This document shows, in pieces, positions 23,941 to 35,990 of a DNA stretch of 64,000 bases; position 1 is the stretch's first letter, and each line of letters starts with the position of its first letter. Origin of the DNA: Bimastos eiseni. Its lineage: Eukaryota; Annelida; Clitellata; Crassiclitellata; Lumbricidae. The stretch covers positions 33,043,660-33,107,659 of the forward strand of contig OY365807.1 in the NCBI GenBank assembly GCA_959347315.1. The letters are read 5' to 3'. The notes beneath the pieces are model-generated. The model was not told the origin of the DNA. It saw nothing but the letters and a program-made list of their open reading frames with translations, and did no database searches. Made by a program: the position numbers and the translations under genes.

Positions 23941-25853
23941 CAAGTTTAAATCAAATCAAAAAGTGTTTTATTGTAACCAACAACAAAATAGAGTACATCT
24001 CACAATATGCAAAAGCAAATTTTTATTAGCTACAATGGGAGCCCCAGAAGGGATGCGAATCCTGCTAAATAGGGACCCCCTTGTAACAACTATATCACAC
24101 TAATAAATGGCAATTTATCTTTATTGCAAATTGATCCTAAAACACAACAAAACACCAAATGAGAAAAATGAGCAAAGCTTAACTAAATGCAGTCATATGC
24201 ACCATTATATACAACATATAGTTTAATGTATAGTAGTAATTAGAATTAATTGGTATTTACTGTATTTGATGATTTAGTGCATTAATGAATTGATGAGGAA
24301 AGCTCGTAACTTATTTTTGAAAGCGATAATATTATATGACAGACGAATTTCCAATGGGATGTTATTCCATGATGAGGGTCCAGAAAATTTTATAGTATAC
24401 CTGCATGCATTGGTTCGAGCTTTTGTGGGGCGATAAGCTGTTATATTTCTAGCATTGTGGGAGTGGGTGTCAAATCCAGTGGAAAAATATCCTCTAAAGA
24501 TAGCAGGGAGTAAGCCGTGTTCATATCGGTATCTGAACTCAGACATTTGGAGGACCGTAATTTGACTAATTTTTAATAGCTTGTACTCCTTGTAGTAAGC
24601 CCCCGTATGAGTGCATCTACGAGCACCTTCTATTATTCTTACTGCTCTCTTTTGTAGTAACACTAGTTTTCTGAGCCTAGATTCATATGTGGATACCCAT
24701 ATCATATTGCAAAAGGTCAAGTATGAGTAGACAAGGGAGTAATACAATTTAATTCTAATTGACTTAGGGAGTACATAAGAAGTTCTGGCCAAGATGCCAA
24801 CGTTCTTTGCGATTTTTGAAGAAATGTGGTTAATGTGATCTTTCCAGGTTAAATGCTGGTCAACATAGACCCGAAGCAACTTAGTGGACTCTACCCGATT
24901 TATAGGAATATCATTAATGAGCAAACTTAGATAATCCCAAAGACTAATTGACTTAGGGAGTACATAAGAAGTTCTGGCCAAGATGCCAACGTTCTTTGCG
25001 ATTTTTGAAGAAATGTGGTTAATGTGATCTTTCCAGATTAAATGCTGGTCAACATAGACCCCAAGAAACTTAGTGGACTCTACCCGATTTATAGGAATAT
25101 CATTAATGAGCAAACTTAGATTATCTCGAAGACTAATTTTCCTATGTGACTTAAACAAAATGAAATTAGTTTTATCTAGATTAAGGGATAGTCTATTAGC
25201 ACAAAACCAAATAGCAACATCAGCTAACTCCACATTAATAACCCTCACCAGAGTTTGCCAGGAACTATGCGAATAAAATACATTTGTATCATCGGCAAAT
25301 AAAATAAAGAATAATGTTGCTGAGACAGTAGCCAGATCATTAATATACAGAAGGAATAATAAAGGTCCAAGATTGGAACCCTGTGGAACTCCAAATCTAA
25401 TCAGTTTCACCTCCGATAGCGCACCATTACACATTACTCTCTGTGTACGATTATCAAGGTAACTATAAAACCATTTCAGTTGTTCCCCTCTTATACCATA
25501 ATTTTCCAATTTTTTAGTAGGATGCTGTGATTTACCGTGTCGAATGCTTTTGCAAGGTCAAAAAAAACTCCCACAGAATATTGGTTCTTTTCAATGGCAT
25601 TCTATATTTTATCCTGCATTTCTAATAGTGCCACATAAGGAGAATGCCCTGATTAAAATCCAAGTTGGGATTGGTATAAAACAGCTTTCTTTTTAACATA
25701 ATTTGAGAGTCGATCGCACATAAGCTTTTCATAAAATTTTGCAAAGTAAGGTAGGATGGAGATAGGCCGGTAGTTAGCTATATTGTCTTTTTCTCCTTTT
25801 TTGTAGACGGGTATAACTTTGGCTATTTTATGTCTGAACATTTATTTAACACC
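23941..25853 (-). mobile_element. 5'-truncated non-LTR retrotransposon (jockey/CR1-type), reverse transcriptase broken
   Basis: Minus strand. A frame at 25841-25656 carries IAKVIPVYKKGEKDNIANYR, the N-terminal reverse-transcriptase block. After stops around 25600-25660 come FFDLAKAFDTVNH (about 25520-25560), then a 411-residue frame (25509-24274) with GVPQGSNLGPLLFLLYINDL and FADDTNVF, the catalytic F-A-D-D. FCANRLSLNLDKTNFILF is followed by the thumb and C-terminal part. A 189-bp in-frame duplication repeats the LLINDIPINRVESTK to YVLPKSI region. The 3' UTR ends in AATAAAACACTTTTTG and TTGATTTGATTTAAA at about 23941-23970. It has no endonuclease region and internal stops, so it cannot be active. 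It is antisense to the plexin gene, as is common for LINEs tolerated in introns. Confidence 0.88.
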
Positions 25854-25954
25854 TATCCTAAAACTCTCTGTGTTGCCATCATGAGTAGTTCAGCATGACT
25901 TAACTCAAGTGTTGCCAGTTGAAGTAAGTTTGCAAGATAGTTAATAAATAAATA

Positions 25955-26175
25955 AATAGTGCAGTGGTTAGCGTGCAGGACTTTCAAGACATTGTCTTGG
26001 GTTCAATTTCCTACCATTTGTTTCAAGCTTAGTGAGCACTCAATATTTGCTCCAACCAACTCCTCTATGCTGACCAATCAGATTTCAGCGGGAAAGCGGG
26101 ATGGTTACTGAGAAGACTGGACACCCGCCCTCCTCATGCGTATACTCTGAACACCCGCCCTCCTCATGCGTATAC
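25955..26175 (+). mobile_element. Possible third tRNA-derived SINE with 30-bp tandem duplication
   Basis: GCAGTGGTTAGCGTGCAGGA resembles a tRNA A-box region, and GGTTCAATTTCC (26000-26011) fits a B-box. The body is unlike the other SINEs here. It ends with two copies of a 30-base unit containing CACCCGCCCTCCTCATGCG (26121-26150 and 26151-26175). Confidence 0.4.
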
Positions 26176-26677
26176 CAAAACTAAGCAAAATGAAGCTGCT
26201 AAAGCGTGGCACCACGTCTGCCTCTTAAGCTACCTTAAGGAACTGCTCTTCAGCTTCTTCGTGTGGACGGAAACAAGAATAATTGTTATATTTCGGATGT
26301 CAAACTTTTTCATTTTGTCAAACAGCCGTATTTCAGCACATTTTAGCAATTTTGTAACAGGCGTTACATAGCTTAGAGATAAATACATACACACTCTTAG
26401 AACTAGTCCATCTGCAGCAGTAGTTCTAAAACGTGCGATATGTGTATGAGAAATTAGACCTTCGGTTGGCCATTATAGCTAGGGATCATTTCTCATGCTT
26501 GGAAAAGATGGATAGCAGTTTTCCCTCCCAGTCGTGATGATTAATGCGTCGATTTTCTTATGTTTGCTGGACCATTGGCTGAGCTGGCGAATGGTTTGGG
26601 ACAATGCCCTGTAATTATTGTAATTATTTGGAATGGGGGCATTTTCACTCATTGACTCCTATGTCTTTCTTTGACAG

Positions 26678-26863
26678 CCTTTTGAAATTGGAGATGACTA
26701 CTGCGGCCAGCATGACATCAATCACCCAATTAAAGGCATGGAATCAGTGCTGGGTCAGGCTATCATCGGCTGGAACCAGGTCAATGTGACCTCTGTGGTA
26801 GTGACACAGACCACCGATTTTACTGTTGCCTTTCTTGGTACTGAGGATGGATTTCTGAAAAAG
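26678..26863 (+). CDS. PLXN: Plexin coding exon 3: C-terminal sema blades
   Basis: Encodes residues 403-464 (186 bases, phase 0 at both ends; acceptor TTTGACAG, donor AAG|GTATGT). It reads PFEIGDDYCGQHDINHPIKG and then TDFTVAFLGTEDGFLKK. The D-D-Y/F-C-G-x-x-x-N-x-P-x-x-G pattern and the [VA]-[AV]-F-L-G-T-x-D-G strand are diagnostic of plexin sema domains. The exon is preceded by a 4.8-kb intron containing a LINE and followed by an 18.5-kb intron. A longer frame continues past the donor, but the extension has no plexin similarity, while the joined frame to exon 4 reads as expected. Confidence 0.95.
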
Positions 26864-28099
26864 GTATGTCTTTTCAAAATGACCAATTGTCTGCTAAATT
26901 GCTGTAAGTTGACCTTTAATGACCCATGCTTTGGATATATGTTGTTTCTGGAAATACTGGTGTCATTTGCATTTGGTCATTTTTCATTTTGGTATTATTT
27001 GTTGTTTTCCAAACTTTATTTATCTATTCCCAGCATCTGGATGAGAAGATATATATCTGGTGTCAGTTTTTACAGGACTTGCTCCCTGAGAGTTGGATAC
27101 CCAAAAATAAATAGCAAATCTACATGATGGCGTTTTGATTTCTGTTTGCCAACCCAAATGGTCCCATGGAAAATTGAAACACAAATCTCTGCAGTATTGG
27201 AACTATTTTCTTGGTTATGATGTTGAACACATCTATATAATATTTGGTACAAACATTCGAACAAAAGGTGGATAATATTATAACTAAAACCTCAGCAGTG
27301 TTGTGAAACAAGTTGCTGTGATGTTTGAGGGCAATTTCTTAACATCTATTGCTGATCATAAACCAGTTTTATCTCCTCCACCATTGCATCGTCCATGTTT
27401 CAGTGAATCTCTTCATAATCATTATTTGTTGATTTCAAAGTAAGCTTCTTTATTTTTTTCATCGCCATAATTCTGATGATGGTCCACAGGTGATCATTAT
27501 TATCATCAACACTGTAATAAGAAGGTCCTATTATTGCCTGTTCATATTACAGGGATCCATGGAGTTTAGATTTGAAAGCCTGTCTACCTTTATTAATTAA
27601 AATTCAGGTGTTATAAAAGGGAAGTCATTTGATCCTGTTTAATACCAGTGACCTTCTGAGGCATAATTTCATCAGATGAATTAGTTGGATGGTGCTTGCA
27701 TTGGTGACCCATGAGTTAACTGGTTACCCTTAGGCAGTGGTTACCCTAAGGCGGCGGTGGCCGTCGTCTCCCATATAATCCCTTTTATGTCACCAATTTA
27801 TCTGGAATCTGGAGGCATTTATTTCGCTCAGTTAACAGCTGCAGCTCCCCTAGGCTGAATATTTAAAGCCAAGGTCTGGTCACAAAAGTGCCAAGGTTGC
27901 CTACACTGATGCTTCCCAACTAACAATCCTTCACTTGCCCTTTGGTCCTAATAAGATGAACTCTGGAGGATGACTCTTTGTTGTGATTTCTCCTCTGGAT
28001 AGCCACCATTTTGCAGGACTATCTTAATGATAGTAGTAGAGGTAATGGTGATGGTAATGATAGTGGCCAGGACCATTAGAGTATTTTAAGATGTGGCTT

Positions 28100-28150
28100 A
28101 CAAGAGCAGTTTCAATGATTGTGAGAGGTGCTATATAAATTTACAATGTA
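28100..28150 (+). mobile_element. L2-type 3' tail fragment
   Basis: GAGAGGTGCTATATAAATTT matches the terminal G-C-G-C-T-A-T-A-T-A-A-A-T motif of L2-type elements with one change. Nothing upstream is recognisable. Confidence 0.4.
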
Positions 28151-29450
28151 GTTTGGACATCGTTAAATAAGTTTGGCTGCCTGAAGGACACAACTTGTGA
28201 TTGATATTGTTTGCTGTGCAAGTCCTGTGTTGCTGTTATTCTAGTATCCGGACATGATTTGTTGGGGATCATTTTCACCATTCATTCATTCATTCATTGA
28301 ATTTCATTCATATGGAACATTCGTATAGTAGTACCCTTCAAGAAGCCTACTCAGAAGTGCTCCCAACAACTCCAACGTGGCTAAAAAGAACAGTCTTAAG
28401 ATGAGAAAAGAGCACATGAAAGAAGGTCTAGAAGGAGAAGCGGAAGAGGGAGGTCATTCCAGGTCAAAGGACCCACCACCTATTAAGAGCAGTGGATGGG
28501 TCTTCTATTGCATTTTCCTTCTGCATTTTGCTATGCCTCATTGGTCGCTACAAACCTCCCCCACAGCTGTAAACCACAAATCACTCCCTGCTAATGGGAT
28601 GTCAGTCTTCTGGTTGAATTGTTTGCTTACTTGCATCGTCTTGCATGTTACTGGCTGACTCATCATAGTCTCTCTCACCCAGTCTTTGTATCTTCATCAT
28701 CACGATGCTCCTAATCACGAGCAATAGCAGCAGGATTGCTTTTATTGATAAGCAGTTATATTGGCTTCGTTGTTGTACGATGAGATGGAATTGGCGCAAG
28801 AGCTTTGTTTGACTTAAATCTGCCTATTAATAATGAGTCCGTGAAGATTGTTGTTGTTGATGCTGAAATGTAAGGAAAGGAATTATTATAGTAACATGAA
28901 GTGTGCAAAAGTTAGACATAGAGGCAACATGTATCACCACCTTTCTTATTGTTTTATTCAGCAGTTCTGACTGGGGTAATTACTTTTTAGTCTTTTTTAC
29001 TACACAACTTATGTTATTTTTGCCACTTTATGTATATATACATTTATATGTAATTTATATACTGAAGTATATGTATATCCATAATATATTTATATATATA
29101 TATATATATGTATATTGATATGCATAGGTCCTATGCATCTGTCTGCTGCAAACAACTAGAACTCAATAAGTGAACTGAGATTGGTGACTGCATGGCAGGG
29201 TTACTGAAGCTGCTGTTGGTGTTGAAGAGGTTGTAGTTGTTGGTGCATGGGATGTTGTGCAGTATGAGGCATACTTGCTGTTGCTGGTGCTTCTGCTGCC
29301 TTGTTTTATGTCTGAGTCATGATCCACTGAAACTTTTGATATGCCTGTTATGTCTGGGTGCCACAGATTCCATCGGAACTCCTTCTAAGTGCACTCACTT
29401 GAGAAGCTAAATGTCAGTCGGGCAGGCGTTGGCCAATCCAGAAGAATACC

Positions 29451-29545
<95 letters not shown>

Positions 29546-29618
29546 AACAGACAGACAGACAGACAGACAGACAGAAACAGACAGACAGACAGACAGACAG
29601 AAACAGACCCACAGACAG
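29451..29618. repeat. ACAG tetranucleotide microsatellite
   Basis: 94 perfect bases of ACAG (29451-29544), then AAACAG-interrupted copies to about 29618. The repeat gives long overlapping open frames (Arg-Gln-Thr-Asp or Cys-Leu-Ser-Val) that are artefacts. Confidence 0.97.
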
Positions 29619-29804
29619 ATGCGGAGACAGAGACATATTTGAAGAAACAGAAGCCAAGAGAAGTTGACTGATAGAGACAAAGATAGACTGGCTGGCAGAA
29701 GCACTCTGATACAGAAGCAGCAGGAGACTAATGGAGGCTGATAAAAGCTGAGGCAACAGCACAGTAACAGAGGCAGACACAATGGAAGAGGCAAATTTAC
29801 AGAG

Positions 29805-29882
29805 GCAGAGAGAGAGAGAGAGAGTCTGTGTGTGAGTGTGTATGTGTGTGTGTTTGGGTGTGTTTGTGTTTGTGTTTGTGAA
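29805..29882. repeat. GA then GT simple repeats
   Basis: A short GA run is followed by GTGTGT and TTTGTG repeats. Confidence 0.9.
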
Positions 29883-30639
29883 GGTGCTGCTGTAGAAAGA
29901 GTGACTGATGAAATGAGGCGTTCTTGACTAAACGGCTGTCTCTCATCATCGCTCGACTGTCTCTCATCAGTTTAGTTTAGTTTGGTGTCACTCTAAGTGA
30001 CATCAAAACACAGGATATTAAAATCTGTACTGGTAGGATGGTTCAAAATAAATACTCACAATTTATGCACAATTTATGCACAATTTATGTGCCATGGAGT
30101 TCGTTCTTTTGTGTTCTGGCTACAAGATCTGTTGTTATCCTTCATCATCTCTTATATAATCTTACTGCAAGAGTTCAAGCCAGTGCTGGATTTTGCATAA
30201 GCTCCATAAGGACTGCCTTTGGGAGGGCTTGATCCTTCCTTTCTGGGTATCTTTAACTATTGCACACTTTGCTCGTTGCCATCAATTTCTGCATGGCTAT
30301 TACATAGTGGCATTTCGGGTAGATAAATAAAATAGGAAAATAATATTGATCCCATCTGTGTCTTGCCTGACTCTGCTGCTGTTGCTGCATTTGCTGTCTT
30401 TTTTACAGTATCTTTCGCCCGTGGCCATGATTTCAGTAGTGTTTTTGGAGCATCACTGCTTGACACCAATTCGACAAGACTCTGGTAGAAGTCCCTTAGG
30501 GACAGGCAATGCTTCAGGCTGTTGTAAGAATAAATGCAGGTGTACTGCAGCACCAATTCATAAACCTCTTCAACAGCAGATGAGATCATTATTTACTACA
30601 GGAGTGGTGATGGGCAGTTTGGATGGTTAGCTGGCTGGA

Positions 30640-30850
30640 TAATCGGCTGGCACTGTATGGTTAGTTGGTTAATTGGCTGACTGACTGTTTGGTTGGGTTA
30701 CAGAATAGATTGACGGTTGACGGTTGACTGGTTGATTTTTTGGTTGACTGGTTGATTTTTTGGTTGACTGGTTGATTTTTTGGTTGACTGGATGGTTGTT
30801 GTTGGTTGACTGGATGGTTTTGTGACTGATTGGTTGGTTAATAGAATGTA
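30640..30850. repeat. GGTT-rich region with 20-bp tandem repeat
   Basis: Within GGTTGGTT-type sequence, a 20-base unit (GGTTGACTGGTTGATTTTTT) is repeated three times at 30721-30780 and then decays. Confidence 0.88.
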
Positions 30851-31039
30851 CGTTTGGTTGGGTGATAGATCTGTTGGTTGGCCGGTTGGTAGTCTGTGTA
30901 TCTTCAGACAGCAGAAGAAGAGTCGTCTTCTGCTGTTCTTATTCTCTGAGGAGAGCCAGCATCTGCTTCATCACGGCCAGATGTAGTATTTCCTATGAAG
31001 TCGAAATGTTGCCACAAGACAGAATGATGGTAGCACGTG

Positions 31040-31180
31040 AATGTGGTGGCTGAGGAGCAGAGCCTGACGGACTGAGTGCCGAGGCGGCGGCGGCGGTGGC
31101 GGCGCCTGCCAGCGGCTGTTAGTTCTCTACCAGTCTCTGCTGCTGCCTTTGCAAGTGCAGAGATTTAGTGCACTGAACAA
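31040..31180. repeat. CGG repeat in a local GC-rich patch
   Basis: GGCGGCGGCGGCGGTGGCGG at about 31084-31103 sits in roughly 140 bases that are much richer in G, C and CpG than the surrounding intron. It has no plausible coding exon. It might be a regulatory element or an unannotated first exon, but nothing else supports that. Confidence 0.6.
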
Positions 31181-31810
31181 TGCTTCAGATGATTTAGAAC
31201 CGATTCGCTGAAGCTGCCGTAGTTTTTCACTCATTTCAGACCTCATCCGATTCAGATTGACTCACCTTAGATACATAGTAAAGACTTTTAATAAATAGAT
31301 AAATGGTAAGTAAGAGAGTTGAATTTATAGAGGTGAACAAGAGAGATTTAATTATGCGGAAAATGAAAAACAATAAAGAGTACGAACTTTGGATTAACAC
31401 CAAGCAGTGTCTTATGAGCAGTTTATTATGTGAAAGAAGAAGCTGTGCCAAGTTGTGCTCAATACATAATATTGGTGCACAGTGCACACGATATTGGCTG
31501 TTCATAGATAGCATAGGTCAAGTCCAAAGTACAGCAGCAATCACAAACACACTATCCAGCAAAAGGGGCATCACAAAAGCTGTAGGAAAATTAGATGACA
31601 GATGAGATGCAAGAGCAACGTAACACAATGCTTCAGCTTCTGTAGTGATCACAGTGCCTCAGCTTAGGCTGGAAGTCAACGGTGTTATGCTACGGCTGCA
31701 GACCTCCATATATCAAGTGTAATAGTTTGGCATGTTCTATAATCTAATAAGACCTGTTTTAGCAAAGGAATTGAAACCTGACTCTGCGTGTATTTGTGTG
31801 CGTGTATTAT

Positions 31811-32041
31811 TCAAATAATACAATACAACACAACTGAAATTTAATATTGCCCTTCTTACAATCAGCTAAGAAGTGCACACTTCTCAACGGCGCAACAGCA
31901 GTGTAATGCAGAGCAATTGTGCACAAAGGACTTGCTCAAGGTCCCTACACAGTGACTCCTAGGACGAGGATCGAACCCGCTCACTCAGCGCACACTGAGT
32001 GTTATGGGCCAGCTGCTCTAACCAATCGGCCACCGTGCCAC
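31811..32041 (-). mobile_element. tRNA-derived SINE, family 1 (minus strand)
   Basis: On the minus strand it starts GGCACGGTGGCCGATTGGTT (A-box TGGCCGATTGG) and has B-box GGTTCGATCC. Between them is a perfect 7-bp hairpin, CACTCAG/CTGAGTG, like the long variable arm of a class II (Leu/Ser) tRNA. The body contains GACCTTGAGCAAGTCCTTTG and CACAATTGCTCTGCA. The 3' end is AATATTAAATTTCAG followed by a simple ATTGT-type tail. The copy at 56330 shares all of these blocks. Confidence 0.85.
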
Positions 32042-33205
32042 GAATCCATCCAGTTGACAAGAAAACCAGCCAACAAACCCATCCACCGAACATTTATGTT
32101 ATGCCCTTTACTGCGACACTTTCAAATGCTAGTTCTCGTCGTCTTCACATTATCGAAGCAAGAAGCTAACATCAGAGATATGAAGAATATAGAGCAGTGG
32201 AGTGATTGGACCCACACCGAAATGATGATTTCTGAGTAGGTATATATAGCCACCTGAAAGAATGTCAGTCCGTTTGTTGTAGCAGTATTATAGGTGAAGA
32301 TTTCATGTAGCTAGCACTTTTTTGTTTTTCATATGGTTATACACTAATTATTGTTCTTCTGCATGGAAGGACCAAGGCAGTCTTCCAGTCATGCACTTCC
32401 GGCAGTCTGATGAATGCCAAATAACTCCCTAATTGGGTTCATGAGTACAGGGTCTTTGATGTCTGCCTTAACTCCTTTTATCAATACTTTTTCCTCAAAC
32501 ACATAGACAGGGATGGATGAACTATCTGCTGAAAGACAGATTGATATATGACCATGTGGCAGTAGTTTGCCATGTGAGAGGTTGATTTAAAGGCATTATA
32601 TAAATTGTTGTTAAGACTGTTGCAATTAGAATTTCCCTAGTGGGCCTTGAAGCAGAGTTAGAATGATTTTTACTCTGTATACAATGCTTTGAACCACTCT
32701 CTTAGTATCTATGGTCAAGCATTGGGCAACTTAATTACGCCCAGACTCAACTAGCACCCGACTTCTGCTTGATGCTAGGTAGTGGTAGTCAATGTGCTAA
32801 ACAAGAGGATATAAAGATTCTAGTTAGGGTTAGTGATTTTGAGTTGGGGGGATTTACTAAACATGCCAATGAGTTTGCCTGTATAATGTCAGAAGGGAGA
32901 GGGTTATTTAGGACTGAAGAAGGTTCTGGGTGAGGGACTTGACCCATGCTTGAAATGTTCAAACTAAACAACATCAAGGGTATCAGATGAACTGTTAAGA
33001 ATAATTGGCACAGTTTCCCTCTGAGGCATATTGCAGTCATCTGTCTTCGTTTTAGATAATATTATATGCCAGGCAACAGCTTTTTGCTGTGCCTTTGCTC
33101 TTCTATAACTGTCTATAGTCCCAGGTTCTGCTAATCAAATAGTTTATTACACTGAGCAAATGTTCCCAGATAATCATCAGAGATATTTGTTTTAAGGTTG
33201 AATTG

Positions 33206-33320
33206 AATTGAAGTCATTTGAATTGAAGTCATTTGAATTGAAGTCATTTGAATTGAAGTCATTTGAATTGAAGTCATTTTATTATTGAAACACAAACAAC
33301 AGAAAAAGGTAAAAAAATTA
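33206..33320 (-). mobile_element. LINE-like 3' end with expanded 15-bp tail repeat
   Basis: On the minus strand the sequence runs TTGTGTTTCAATAATAAAAT, including an AATAAA-like signal, into five copies of a 15-base unit (CAAATGACTTCAATT; plus strand 33206-33280). Then come shorter CAATT steps. Non-LTR elements often end in such short tandem units after the polyadenylation signal. No coding part is recognisable. Confidence 0.5.
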
Positions 33321-35814
33321 TAACAATGCATTTACAAAAGTTCTCTGTCATTGGTTTTAATGGGGCAAACTGAAAGGGTTAAGAAACAGTCTGGGGACAT
33401 TTATAATGTTTCAGATGGCCTAATGATATTTATACATACAGTGCTAGATATGTTTGCAAAATAAGGAAAACACTCAAATAGTTTTGCTTAGCTAACTAAC
33501 TAAGTATATGGTGCGACCATTGTACTGAGCATGGTGCAACAATCATAGTAAACATGGTGCTCTTCTGTAGAATTTCTGGATGCTTCTGTCTTTATGGGTA
33601 ACTTGAGCCTAAGCATAAATTGTGATGGGATAAGTGTGGAAAAAAACAAATAACAAAGTGCTAGCGTAGATGCTGCAGTGTGCGCTTAGGTGAACAATTT
33701 AGAATTCGAGATGCCAGGTACTTTATACAAATATTCTCTGACATGGGTGAGATACAATTATTCCCTGTTAAGTGCTGATTCACATTCTACACCAAGAATT
33801 TGGAAGAAGAATCCTGTATTGGTTCTTTGTTGTCTAACTTAATTTAGAGAGTGTGGGATAGAGTAGATGCAACCCAGTGAACAATATATACATTTTGTTT
33901 AAAACTTTTTGTTGATCTTAGGCTGAGGCCATTTAAATATCATTTACAATTCACTATTTACTTTCTTTTCATGATCATCAGCAGCAGCAGATTAATGGTT
34001 GGTGGATGATATGCATTTTTAGTCTGACCGCTACTACTGTCAATCAGTGGTCAATCATTTATGTATACCAAGAATAAAAGTTGATGCTTTTGAAGCAGAA
34101 AAGGTTTCACTGCAGAATGCAGTTTGCATTGACCTAGATGGATATGTTTATTTCCTCATTATCGTATTCTCTGTCGATGAGTTTAGTTAAGGAAATCAAC
34201 TAATGGTTGATGGCTACTGTGTTGGAGAAAACAGTCTGATGGTCATTTGGTCTTTTTAAGTCATCCTATTTAAGCTGGTAAGTGGTCATAGTTGATTTTA
34301 TTAACTGGTGTTCAACCATGGTTGTGGTTTATTTCTGTTGGGATTAACTGTTTATTTGTGATTATGGCTGATTTAATTGCATATTAAATCACAAAGAAGT
34401 TTACCCTTTAATGAAATCATATCAAACAGCAATGATAATTGTATTGAAGTGTAATCTTTATTATACAGAAGTAATTAAAAGATTGAATCTGGTCTGATTT
34501 AGGATGTAATTAAGTTTGCCTGCATACCTGGCGCTTGCTGAGGATTTAATTAGGCAGATTGTTAGGTCTGGCACTCCTGGTTATGAGATATGCCTATTTG
34601 TAATTAAATCCAGTGATTTGAATTGATAGATGTCAGTGTCTGATTTCTCTGAGGTTAAATGAGTGGTTAATAGACTTTTCAGTCCACAGACGGAGACCCA
34701 GTCTTATTAGGATAAATGGTGCTCAGTAGAAGTTGCCTTTGCTCCACTACTTGCATTGTGGCTTCAGTTGCTTTCGCCTAGTGTTGCTTTTCACTTAATG
34801 ACCTGTCTTAGTCTCCGTCCATGACAGAGTGCTTTCCTTTGTCTGGTGTCCAGTGGGCTTCCTGCAGACTTCTCTAAATTGCCCCATGGCTGCAGCTTCG
34901 ATTTAGATGCTTGAAAGCAACATCTGGAATGGAGAAGGCAATCTGAAAGAGATTTAAATGAAAGACCATTGCACCTGGAATGTTGTTGCATGCACTTCTG
35001 TGATAGAATGGATCAACAGCTTAAGATGTTTGAACTGGGTAGAGGTCAATTGCAGGAGCTCAGCCCGTCAACCATGTGTATCAGCTAACTTTTGGACAGT
35101 TACCTTACAAACTAAGCAGTAAGCATCCTTCTCACTAAGCCCACATGTATAATAAAGGTAAAAGGTGATGAGTGTCCTGCCAATTTCTATAGTGGTCCAT
35201 AGACTGCCCATGTGGGCAGCGTGTGCGTGCACAGGTTGAATTGGCACAAGGGAACTGGAAACAGCCCAGAGGCTGACAGAGCCAAATGAACCAGAATGAG
35301 GGAAATTATCTGGAAAGCATGAATGTAAACTGAATACTGCTTGGAGAATATTTGGTAAGAGACAGCTTTACTTCCCAATTATGATGTAGTGTGCCTTGAA
35401 GTAGAAAGCCTGAGGCTGAGTGAAAGTAATGTGTATTTATTGCAAGCATTTTTGTAACAGCTTTTTTTTAAAGTGTGGTGAATCACTTTTAAAGCTTCCT
35501 TCTAGGGCTTTAGCCTATTCAACTGGGCCACAGATTTCATAGTGATTTTGACTGATGAAAAATACAAACGTTAACTGTTGGGATTTCCTCATGGTTTCTG
35601 TCATTATTTCACTCATAAGGATACTAGTCTGGTCGGCCTTATGCAATTACTAAGATCCACTACATTCCTTATAATGCTCTTCTGACTTACCTTTGTGTTG
35701 CAAACTTGTAAGCCTCGGCATGAATGATCTGTTTTCAATTTGCTGCATCCCGTTGGTGCATTTCATGCTGGCTCAACTAGTTGTTCCCTGGATGCCGTTA
35801 CCACAGTGCTCGTT

Positions 35815-35990
35815 TCCCATGATATTCAATCCCTCCCAAGACTCAGAATGGAGTGGTATGTAGTATCTGGGGAATAAACCTTTTCTATCCCCAATCATGT
35901 AAAATAGTCCCTGGGGGGATAAAAATTTGCAGGTGTAAGTTATTACTGAAAATGTGTAATTGATAAATCTATACTGTATTCAAAATTTTA
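35815..35990 (-). repeat. Dispersed repeat of about 180 bp, copy 1
   Basis: On the minus strand, blocks TATAGATTTATCAA, TTTTTATCCCCCCAGGG, TTTTACATGAT and GGGGATAGAAA, then TTGAATATCATGGGAAA, occur in the same order as on the plus strand at 50421-50606. No coding content or recognisable termini. Confidence 0.65.

Larger units (their letters stand above)
21865..26677 (+). other. Plexin intron 2 (4813 bases)
   Basis: GTAAGT to TGACAG. Holds the antisense LINE (23941-25853), a SINE-like piece (25955-26175) and otherwise unique-looking AT-rich sequence. 21925-22045 is rich in GACT and GGTT words. Confidence 0.85.

Noticed and set aside
27033..27077. Exon-like segment after TATTCCCAG downstream of exon 3
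   Set aside because: It would insert residues between FLKK and VTIES, which join directly in plexins, and it has no good donor.
29385..29794. Frames of up to 131 codons on both strands
   Set aside because: Products of the ACAG tetranucleotide repeat (Arg-Gln-Thr-Asp and Cys-Leu-Ser-Val repeats).
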